From: Hyphomicrobiales bacterium
GTDB lineage: Bacteria; Pseudomonadota; Alphaproteobacteria; Rhizobiales; NORP267
Reading direction: 5' to 3'
Assembly: GCA_016764455.1 (NCBI GenBank)
Contig: JAESRU010000238.1
Location: 1-5,075 of the forward strand
DNA length: 5,075 bases
Shown: in pieces, positions 1 through 5,075 of the stretch
Numbering within the stretch: the first letter of the stretch is position 1
Layout: every line of letters begins with the position of its first letter
Program-made: the position numbers and the translations under genes
The notes under the pieces: model-generated
What the model was told of the DNA's origin: nothing
The model's database searches: none
Seen by the model: only the letters and a program-made list of their open reading frames with translations

Positions 1-760
1 GCCGGTGTGCTGGCTGCCTGTCATAAAATTGCGCCATACGTCCAATAATAAACCCGTCCAAAGCTACCTGGTCAGTAATATACCGTAGGTATTCCGGTGG
101 CGGTGGCTCGGGCGTGTGCATGACAATGAAACGATGAAGGCCTGTTTCTTGGCGCTCCCGCATAAAGGCGATAGCGCCATCATCTGTCACTCCTGGCAAC
201 AAAATGGTCTTTCGGTTTTTATCAAAGTGGATTGATACCGCCCCCCACGCCTGGCCTACATGCTGAAAGGCTGAAAAATATCCGGTTTCAGAACCGGCGG
301 TGAATTCAAGTCGAAACCATTTGTTGAGAGAGGTTGAATGTTCAGGATGCGGCCTGGGCGTTTTCTGGTTAGTTTCGATTAACCCGATATTATTTTCCGG
401 CTTGTTGAAAAAACTTCCGGCATTGATTTTTGCCTCGGCTTCGATAATCCTGTTTAAAGAAACCATAGCCTGGGTTTGCAGAACTGCTTCCAATTCGGCT
501 ACCGGTGCAAAAACCAGCCTTTTTGTTTCCTTCTTCGAAAAGCCCTCCGGCAAGCAGGAAAAAACCACATCAATCACGGTTTCAAGCTTGTTTCCCGGAA
601 TGGTGCCAGGCTTGCGATCATCTGAGCCATGCCCCCACCATTGCAAGGTCGATGCCTCGCGATCAAAAACTCTGGCGATTTCTTCTAAGTTTTTGAAATG
701 GCCGTAGTCGATCAGCAATCGCAGTTTCCTGCCAAGGCCAGGAACTTCTATGCCCGCCAT
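1..760 (-). CDS. Partial gene, putative HTH DNA-binding protein with unknown C-terminal domain
   Basis: This reading frame is open from an ATG at 760-758 to the left edge of the window, giving 253 residues without a stop, so the C-terminus is missing. The start is well supported: AAAGGAA lies 7 nt upstream (773-767) and an in-frame TGA lies 11 codons upstream. Residues about 11-48 look like a helix-turn-helix (LRLLIDYGHFKNLEEIARVF, then DREASTLQWW), and residues 57-100 look helical. Residues about 145-253 seem to be a separate mixed alpha/beta domain with a short proline run (EPPPPEY, 218-224). I do not recognise a family for that part. The gene is divergent from the membrane/ATPase operon, so a regulator of that operon and of itself is a reasonable inference, but it is not shown. 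It could equally be an unrelated accessory protein. The coding call is strong; the function is weak. Confidence 0.8.
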   Translation of the reverse strand, partial: MAGIEVPGLGRKLRLLIDYGHFKNLEEIARVFDREASTLQWWGHGSDDRKPGTIPGNKLETVIDVVFSCLPEGFSKKETKRLVFAPVAELEAVLQTQAMVSLNRIIEAEAKINAGSFFNKPENNIGLIETNQKTPRPHPEHSTSLNKWFRLEFTAGSETGYFSAFQHVGQAWGAVSIHFDKNRKTILLPGVTDDGAIAFMRERQETGLHRFIVMHTPEPPPPEYLRYITDQVALDGFIIGRMAQFYDRQPAHR

Positions 761-774
761 CGCCGATTCCTTTG

Positions 775-805
775 CCAGACGCCCTCTGGATCATGTCTGG
801 GGACA
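775..805. promoter_or_regulatory. Candidate operator: CCAGA/TCTGG half-site cluster
   Basis: CCAGA at 775-779 is inverted relative to TCTGG at 785-789 (5-nt spacer) and again to TCTGG at 796-800. The outer pair extends to six bases (CCAGAC 775-780 and GTCTGG 795-800). The two TCTGG copies are 11 bp apart, about one helical turn. A further small inverted repeat, TGTC(TGGG)GACA, occupies 794-805. The cluster lies 15-45 bp upstream of the - strand start, where a repressor could act on that gene and on the operon. The arms are short, so chance remains possible. Confidence 0.35.
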
Positions 806-844
806 GCATAAACGAGAGATGCAATCAATTAAAGCCTTTACACG

Positions 845-850
845 AAGGAG
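845..850 (+). promoter_or_regulatory. Ribosome binding site of the first operon gene
   Basis: AAGGAG, a near-perfect Shine-Dalgarno core, ends 9 nt before the ATG at 860. It fixes the start of the 399-aa membrane protein. Confidence 0.8.
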
Positions 851-859
851 ATAATTGTC

Positions 860-2059
860 ATGGCAACAGAACATAGACGCAAAAACAAACCCGAACGCAT
901 AACCCCAAGGGAAAAAATCCCTTTCGAAAAGTGGTCGTTGGTTGTCTTTACATTTGGCACCGGCGCTTTGGTATTATTGGCACTATTGAATTTAATGACA
1001 GACACCGGTGCAATCGCGGTTCTTAAAGCCTCGGTTATGGCAGGCAGTGCCATGCTGGTTTCATATGCTGTCAATCGCTTTGCTATTGAAAAAGGTACGG
1101 TATTAACCGCCACAGGATTTACCTTTGCCGGTGTGGTTAGCGTATTTTCCATGCTGACTGTCGGCATCGGGCTCTACGCCGCCACCTATTCCGGCCTGAC
1201 GATCAGTTCCGTTGGTGAGTTGCAACTTCAGGAACATGGCAGCAAATATGCCCGTATCATTGGGCAGCGTAATAGAACCGCAGCAGAAGCCGGTCGCCTG
1301 GTTCCGGTTGTCAGAGCCAATGAGGCCGAGCTTGTCCAGTATATAGAATGCGAGGAGAGCGAATCCTGCATCTCAAGACGCGGCGATGGCGGGCGTGGCA
1401 CGGTTACACGCGCACTGGAAACAAAGGCGCGCCGCGCCAATACGATTGTTAAGCAACTGGAAGCGGGAGAGATTGTTCGCCAGTCGGCTCTGGCAAGTCT
1501 CAATAAGCTTCTGGCAAATTATCAGAAAACCCTGGGTCAAACCGACAAACCGCTTGAGGAGCGCCGTCAGAAACTTGTCGGCATCAATGCGGAAATTGAC
1601 CAGACGCTCAGCACCTTGGATGAAGCGTTGCCGGTCGCCTTATTACGCGCCTATGCGAATGAGCTCGAATCCGGTGTCATAATTGCCGAGCGTCCGGTTG
1701 CGACAAAAGCCATAAACGCCATTCTGGCAAAACATGCGCAAAGCCTGAACTCGGTTTTATCAACTCTTGCAACCGGCGATCAAACCCTGCCAACATTTCC
1801 GCCGCGCGCCGGGGTTTCTTCCACCTTCAAATATATTGGCCACTTTTTACCAATTGCGATTTTGACGGCGGCTATCGAGCTTATTTTTCCACTGACGCTG
1901 TGGACATATGTGCTGCTCGGCATTGTCTGGGCAAAGTATCAGGCTGATCCACCGCATCGGCCGCAACAAAATGGTGGCAAACCCGGATCGGACAATAATC
2001 CCGACAGGAAGCCCAACCGTAATCGTCGCAGGCGCAATAACCACAAGCGGGGTGAGTGA
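860..2059 (+). CDS. Four-span membrane protein with large coiled-coil-like loop, unknown function
   Basis: This is the first gene of the operon and encodes 399 residues. I do not recognise a named family. The N-terminus is basic (residues 1-24). Three hydrophobic segments follow at about 25-46, 50-73 and 84-109. A long polar, helix-rich region spans about 110-327, and a fourth hydrophobic segment lies at about 328-357. The tail (360-399) is rich in Pro, Asn and Arg and strongly basic (RNRRRRNNHKRGE). With positive charge at both ends, the simplest topology puts both termini in the cytoplasm and the 220-residue loop in the periplasm. The loop has heptad-like helical stretches at about 185-260 and two cysteines (164, 170) that could form a disulfide. 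The start is supported by AAGGAG at 845-850. Its stop overlaps the next gene. Given the downstream coupling ATPase, a structural or docking role in a membrane complex is inferred. The basic tail could contact nucleic acid or acidic lipids. Confidence 0.85.
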   Translation: MATEHRRKNKPERITPREKIPFEKWSLVVFTFGTGALVLLALLNLMTDTGAIAVLKASVMAGSAMLVSYAVNRFAIEKGTVLTATGFTFAGVVSVFSMLTVGIGLYAATYSGLTISSVGELQLQEHGSKYARIIGQRNRTAAEAGRLVPVVRANEAELVQYIECEESESCISRRGDGGRGTVTRALETKARRANTIVKQLEAGEIVRQSALASLNKLLANYQKTLGQTDKPLEERRQKLVGINAEIDQTLSTLDEALPVALLRAYANELESGVIIAERPVATKAINAILAKHAQSLNSVLSTLATGDQTLPTFPPRAGVSSTFKYIGHFLPIAILTAAIELIFPLTLWTYVLLGIVWAKYQADPPHRPQQNGGKPGSDNNPDRKPNRNRRRRNNHKRGE

Positions 2060-2595
2060 TGTTTGAGAATGGAAACGGCTTACCTGTTAATGGCGGTGTC
2101 ATCGTCGCCGGATTGATTTATGTCGGTGTCTCGATGTTTGTGACCGGCCCGGTTGTTGGTGAGCGCACAATTGCCAGATCGGGCTGGGATCAGCAATGTA
2201 AAGCTGCATTAAAGTCCGAGATCGTGGCGCAAGCACCTGCGCCAACATTCACACCAAGGCTTAATTGCAATGCTGTGATGGGATTATTTGGCACCCAGGG
2301 GCAAGCGCTGTGCCGCCAGTATGGTGAGAGATTGCTGCCATTTGCCAACCAACTGAATGAGCTTCAATCACGCAAACAGGCTTTGCAGCAAAGACGTATG
2401 TCTTTGGCAATCTCGCAAAGCAAGAACCGTTGTGATTGTGCCGCCGCCCTGACACTGGAGCAAGCCCGTGTGCCGTTGGCTCTTTATGCCGGATCAATCC
2501 GAATGGTCACACCGCCTGCGATTAAGAACCTCAAATCTGAACTCATTTCTGCGCTGCGTTCACCGCGCTGTGCGGTGACAAGGATAACGCCATGA
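2059..2595 (+). CDS. Single-span, six-cysteine envelope protein, unknown function
   Basis: This gene encodes 178 residues from ATG 2059. A GTG immediately before it (2056) is in frame and would add one residue. I prefer the ATG, which shares its A with the TGA of the upstream gene and follows GGGG at 2049-2052 with a 6-nt spacer. A hydrophobic segment at about residues 12-30 looks like an uncleaved membrane anchor or signal-like sequence. The rest is polar, with six cysteines (47, 70, 85, 125, 127, 171) including a CDC pair, and a Gln/Arg-rich helix at about 90-118 that could form a short coiled coil. An even number of cysteines after an N-terminal anchor suggests a periplasmic domain with disulfides, though metal binding is an alternative. 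I recognise no family. Coupling to its neighbours points to the same membrane complex. Confidence 0.82.
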   Translation: MFENGNGLPVNGGVIVAGLIYVGVSMFVTGPVVGERTIARSGWDQQCKAALKSEIVAQAPAPTFTPRLNCNAVMGLFGTQGQALCRQYGERLLPFANQLNELQSRKQALQQRRMSLAISQSKNRCDCAAALTLEQARVPLALYAGSIRMVTPPAIKNLKSELISALRSPRCAVTRITP

Positions 2596-2966
2596 TTATC
2601 GGCTCTGTAAATATAGAAAACGGTGCGGTAGTCACCCACCGCGATTCTTACCTGCTAAAAAACCTAAGCGTGGTTTCGGTTCGTCGGCCTTTCCTCGGCG
2701 GTGCGGTTTTACTGGGTTTATCCTTTGGTGGTTTCTCAATCGCCTTTGGTGATCTGCTTTTCCCAGGTGAGATTGCAGGTATTTTAGGTCTGTCGGCTTT
2801 TGCCCTCATTGCCGGTGTGCAGGTCGGGCAATTAAAACTGCTATCGCGTGATTTGCGTGGCAGTGAGTTGGCTGATGCCATCTGGGGGCAATATTCCAGC
2901 CTCAACCTCATCCGCATGAAAATTGTTCAAAGCCTGAATGCCGGACCTGAAAGGGAAACCTCATGA
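2592..2966 (+). CDS. Small protein with beta-like N-terminus and membrane hairpin (DUF6232-like by resemblance)
   Basis: This gene encodes 124 residues. The start ATG overlaps the upstream stop as ATGA (2592-2595), with AAGGA at 2580-2584 and a 7-nt spacer. Residues 1-34 read as short beta strands (IENGAVVTHRDSYLLKNLSV, then VSVRRP). Two hydrophobic segments follow at about 36-56 and 60-80, then an amphipathic, charged C-terminus (82-124). A strand-rich start leading into a two-helix hairpin resembles small bacterial proteins grouped under DUF6232, but that match is from memory of the pattern and is tentative. Both termini are probably cytoplasmic. Its place two genes before a coupling ATPase without a membrane anchor makes it a candidate partner of that ATPase. 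No catalytic motif is visible. Confidence 0.8.
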   Translation: MIIGSVNIENGAVVTHRDSYLLKNLSVVSVRRPFLGGAVLLGLSFGGFSIAFGDLLFPGEIAGILGLSAFALIAGVQVGQLKLLSRDLRGSELADAIWGQYSSLNLIRMKIVQSLNAGPERETS

Positions 2967-3268
2967 CCCCAGATCAAAAGCCAGCCTATGGCACAATTAT
3001 TCAGATCAATGCCAAGCTTCTCTATGCGCTCTTCCTTGCCGCGCTTGCATATTTTAGCTGGCCAACAAACCCCAAGTGGTGGGGTTTTGGATTTATCTCC
3101 GTCACATCCGGCCTCGCCTCCCTTGGCCTAATCATTGAAGCCATTCGCGCCATGGCACAACTTTTCACCCGTGACAAAGTGATGGCCGAATATATGGCAC
3201 AAGGCAACAAGCCAAAATCTTCTGACCTTACTTCTGAAGATGCTCTTAAAGATGCGGGGATGAGATAA
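2963..3268 (+). CDS. Small two-span membrane protein, candidate detached anchor of the coupling ATPase
   Basis: This gene encodes 101 residues. It starts in an ATGA overlap (2963-2966), with AAGGG at 2951-2955 and a 7-nt spacer. Hydrophobic segments lie at about residues 17-33 and 39-62, separated by a very short Trp/Pro/Asn turn (SWPTNPKWWG). A cytoplasmic-looking charged helix and a polar tail follow (63-101). VirD4/TraG coupling proteins normally carry two transmembrane helices at their own N-terminus. The next gene is such an ATPase but lacks them, and it begins in the TAATG that ends this gene. I therefore infer that this protein supplies the membrane anchor as a separate polypeptide. 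Its turn is much shorter than the periplasmic loop of many VirD4 anchors, so it may also be a distinct partner. No named family is recognised. Confidence 0.82.
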   Translation: MTPDQKPAYGTIIQINAKLLYALFLAALAYFSWPTNPKWWGFGFISVTSGLASLGLIIEAIRAMAQLFTRDKVMAEYMAQGNKPKSSDLTSEDALKDAGMR

Positions 3269-4653
3269 TGGCTCAATTTGTAAGACGTGTCATCGGTATG
3301 GGCTTTGATGGCAAGCCGATCTATGCGCCCAAACACGCGCATTCTCTTTTGTTGTCCGCTGCCGGTGGCGGCAAGACCACATGTGGCGCGGTGCCATGGT
3401 TACAATCATTAATTGCTGATTATGCCCGCGCAATAATAATTGCAGATTCCAAGGAAGGTGAAATTGCCGCCCAGTGCGCAGATATGTGCGCCAAATACGG
3501 GCGTAAAGTTGCAATCATTGATGATTTTAATGTTCTGGGTGACGACAATCCTCATCTGATTTCTATCAACCGCTTTGGCGGTGTTATTCGCTCTTTTGCT
3601 AAGGACAATGGAGAGCTGATTTTCTCAACTGAGAATGCCTGCCACGCCCTAATTGAAGAGCCGCCACGAGATCAGCGTAACGCTTATTGGCGTGATGAGC
3701 CGCGCACAATAATTGAATTTGCGCTTAATACATTGCTGGCGCGCAATCCTAGACTGGCAACACCAGGCGGTGTCTGGTCGCTAATCTCCAAGCCGGATAT
3801 TTTAATTGCTGCCGCCAGCATAGAGGCCGATGAAGGCGATGAGGCGCTCGCAGCTCTGGCCTTGCATGTGCTTGGCATGCAGAAAAATGAAGAACATTTC
3901 CCGCAGCACAGAGCGGCGGCTTTAAAATCTTTGCGTATCTATGGCGCTAAAAGTGCACTTAATCTGGCTGGTGTTGATGCCACCCATACCCATGAGCAAT
4001 TGATCAAAGAGCATTATGTAGTCTTTGTCGTTGGTCCGGTACGGCATATGGAACGGCTCGGCGCTGATTATGCCCTGCAACTGCAATCCTTCATGGAAGT
4101 GGTGCTTGGCGGCAATTGCGGGCCGGTCACATTTCTACTAGACGAATTTACCAATGCGCCTTTGAAGGCACTCATTTCCCAGCTTACCACCATGCGCGGA
4201 TATGGTGGCACCTGCCATATGATTGCCCAATCACGCTCGGAAATTCAGCGTAAATATGGTGACAAAGAAACTGCCACGATTGAAGAAAACGCTGTGATTA
4301 AACAGTGGTTCGGTTTTTCTTCATTCGAAGAAGCCGAGCGCGTATCACGCGCCATGGGCGAAACTCAGAATGTCTCCAGTAATCTGGGCACTAATTCAGA
4401 CAAGCTGGATTTTTCCAGCAATTTTAGCACCGGCAAGGAACGCTTGTTCACTGCGGATGAGCTTATGCGTCTGCACCATGACGAGCAAATTATCCATGTG
4501 AAAGATGTCGGTTTTATTCATGCTAGGAAAATCAAGCAGAACGAGATAGCTCCCTTCTGCCATGACCTCGGAGACAACCCGCTTGAAGGCAGCAGATTAG
4601 CCCCTGAGCCAAAGGTGACTTTGCCCACGCCAAAGAAGGGGGGGAAATCATGA
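3268..4653 (+). CDS. VirD4/TraG-family type IV coupling ATPase without N-terminal membrane anchor
   Basis: This 461-residue protein belongs to the hexameric ATPases that bring substrates to type IV secretion channels. The P-loop is at residues 30-37 (SAAGGGKT), with Lys36 and Thr37 as the nucleotide-binding pair. Walker B is FLLDEF (289-294), with Asp292 and catalytic Glu293. The family's next motif, AQSRSEIQRKYG (320-331), carries the sensor-type Gln321. Residues 338-366 (ENAVIKQWFGF, then an ERVSRAMGE helix) and 393-421 fit the end of the ATPase core. The segment between the Walker motifs (about 110-250) is helical, as in the all-alpha domain of this family. VirD4 proteins usually exceed 550 residues and start with two membrane helices; here the P-loop is only 30 residues from the start and no hydrophobic span exists. 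The start is firm: ATG in a TAATG overlap, GGGGA at 3256-3260 with a 7-nt spacer. The first P-loop position is Ser rather than the usual Gly/Ala. Substrate and channel are not visible in the window. Confidence 0.92.
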   Translation: MAQFVRRVIGMGFDGKPIYAPKHAHSLLLSAAGGGKTTCGAVPWLQSLIADYARAIIIADSKEGEIAAQCADMCAKYGRKVAIIDDFNVLGDDNPHLISINRFGGVIRSFAKDNGELIFSTENACHALIEEPPRDQRNAYWRDEPRTIIEFALNTLLARNPRLATPGGVWSLISKPDILIAAASIEADEGDEALAALALHVLGMQKNEEHFPQHRAAALKSLRIYGAKSALNLAGVDATHTHEQLIKEHYVVFVVGPVRHMERLGADYALQLQSFMEVVLGGNCGPVTFLLDEFTNAPLKALISQLTTMRGYGGTCHMIAQSRSEIQRKYGDKETATIEENAVIKQWFGFSSFEEAERVSRAMGETQNVSSNLGTNSDKLDFSSNFSTGKERLFTADELMRLHHDEQIIHVKDVGFIHARKIKQNEIAPFCHDLGDNPLEGSRLAPEPKVTLPTPKKGGKS

Positions 4654-4910
4654 GAACGGGTTTCTTGCGTGCCAGTTATTTTGTCTGGATCATTGTTCCG
4701 GTCGCACTCTATCTGACATTTTTAGCCATCGGCTTGCCGCATTTTATCTGGTCGTATGATTGGCGTGACAATGGCACTTATGACCCTTTTGCTAAACGCT
4801 ATTACACTCGCTGCACCTATATCGGTCCTTACGGAAGCTTCACCGAGCGCTTTCCTGAAAACGGCAAATGCGACTGGTTTCAGTTTCATAAAAAACGGGG
4901 GAACAGCTAA
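4650..4910 (+). CDS. Small single-span protein with a cysteine pair, last gene of the operon
   Basis: This gene encodes 86 residues. It starts in an ATGA overlap (4650-4653) with the ATPase gene and follows a G-rich Shine-Dalgarno (GGGGGGG, 4638-4644). The N-terminus is short and basic (MRTGFLR), then a hydrophobic segment runs from about residue 9 to 28. The remaining 58 residues are aromatic-rich and carry two cysteines (55 and 74) flanking a GPYGSF turn. The positive N-terminus predicts an inward-facing start with the C-terminal part in the periplasm, where the cysteines could form a disulfide. I recall similar short proteins beside conjugation genes in alphaproteobacteria but cannot name a family. 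Its tight coupling to the ATPase suggests it works in the same complex. The stop lies inside the tail of the convergent gene. Confidence 0.82.
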   Translation: MRTGFLRASYFVWIIVPVALYLTFLAIGLPHFIWSYDWRDNGTYDPFAKRYYTRCTYIGPYGSFTERFPENGKCDWFQFHKKRGNS

Positions 4911-5075
4911 TGCGTTTCCACCAGTTTCAACCACGGCGTGACCTCGCGGCGTTTGAGACTGAGCTTGGCCGTCAACTCGTGGCGCACCATATATTTAAGC
5001 ACTTCCAGCACCGTTTCGGGATCAACCTCTCCATCGGCAATCTGGCGGTCACAATGTGCGCGACGTTGAAGCACG
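4907..5075 (-). CDS. Partial convergent gene, C-terminal 55 residues of an unrecognised protein
   Basis: Reading inward from the right edge on the - strand, a frame is open for 55 codons and ends at TAG (4909-4907). The protein fragment is charged and helix-forming, with segments such as DGEVDPETVLEVLKYMVRHE and KLSLKRREVTPWLKLVETH, and has natural codon choices. The opposite frame on the + strand (from ATG 4910) is also open, but it gives an unnatural His/Phe-rich peptide, so I take the - strand as coding. The N-terminus lies outside the window and no domain can be named. The gene converges on the 86-aa gene and overlaps it by 4 bp, which leaves no room for a separate terminator between them. 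Confidence 0.65.
   Translation of the reverse strand, partial: VLQRRAHCDRQIADGEVDPETVLEVLKYMVRHELTAKLSLKRREVTPWLKLVETH

Larger units (their letters stand above)
761..859. promoter_or_regulatory. Divergent intergenic region with the promoters of both flanking genes
   Basis: This 99-bp gap separates the two divergent starts at 760 (-) and 860 (+), so promoters for both transcripts should lie here or just inside the genes. I could not find a convincing pair of -35 and -10 boxes with normal spacing on either strand. CATAAA at 807-812 is only a weak -10 candidate for the + operon. The left half carries repeated TCTGG/CCAGA half-sites and the right half is AT-rich. Confidence 0.5.

Noticed and set aside
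300..707. A 135-codon + strand open frame with an ATG
   Set aside because: It is antisense to the long - strand gene (1-760), has no ribosome binding site of note, and its protein is Ser/Lys/Cys-rich without domain-like pattern.
807..812. CATAAA as a -10 box for the operon
   Set aside because: No -35 element stands at 16-18 bp upstream, so I did not list it as a promoter of its own.
838..1167. A 109-codon - strand open frame
   Set aside because: It lies antisense to the start of the 399-aa membrane protein, whose frame, ribosome binding site and membrane spans are convincing.
1386..1682. A 98-codon + strand frame inside the first operon gene
   Set aside because: It is an out-of-frame reading of the coiled-coil-like region, which produces Arg/Ser-rich sequence with no start signal.
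2900..3268. Possible frameshift splitting one longer coupling protein gene
   Set aside because: The 101-aa gene ends in a polar tail and the ATPase has its own ribosome binding site and ATG in a TAATG overlap, the same style as all other junctions, so separate genes are more likely than a broken gene.
4910..5075. A + strand open frame starting in a TAATG overlap with the 86-aa gene
   Set aside because: The overlap looks attractive as a seventh operon gene, but the peptide (starting MRFHQFQPRRD) is unusually rich in His and Phe, while the opposite strand gives a natural charged helical sequence ending in a stop. More sequence to the right would settle it.

Overview
The window holds a compact six-gene block on the + strand (860-4910), flanked by two outward-reading partial genes on the - strand. 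GC content is moderate, roughly half by eye. Every gene in the block has a clear Shine-Dalgarno sequence, and every internal junction is a stop/start overlap (TGATG or ATGA or TAATG). The protein style and the VirD4/TraG-type ATPase fit a mobile or conjugative element of a Gram-negative bacterium. An alphaproteobacterium is my best guess, but it rests on general resemblance and not on a marker gene.

Left part (1-760, - strand): a gene that runs off the left edge of the window encodes at least 253 residues. It has a helix-turn-helix-like N-terminus and a C-terminal half I cannot name. It is divergent from the operon, with 99 bp between the two starts. That gap contains a cluster of CCAGA/TCTGG half-sites that could be an operator.

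Centre (860-4910, + strand): in order, a four-helix membrane protein with a large coiled-coil-like loop (399 aa); a single-span, six-cysteine protein (178 aa); a small protein with a beta-like N-terminus and a membrane hairpin (124 aa); a small two-span protein (101 aa); a VirD4/TraG-family coupling ATPase that lacks its own membrane anchor (461 aa); and an 86-aa single-span protein with two cysteines. The likely reading is a membrane-anchored ATPase complex in which the anchor is supplied by separate small proteins encoded just upstream. No relaxase, VirB-type channel gene or oriT is visible here, so the substrate is unknown.

Right part (4907-5075, - strand): the C-terminal 55 residues of an unrecognised protein, converging on and overlapping the last operon gene by 4 bp. 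I saw no tRNA, rRNA, CRISPR array, insertion sequence or convincing intrinsic terminator.
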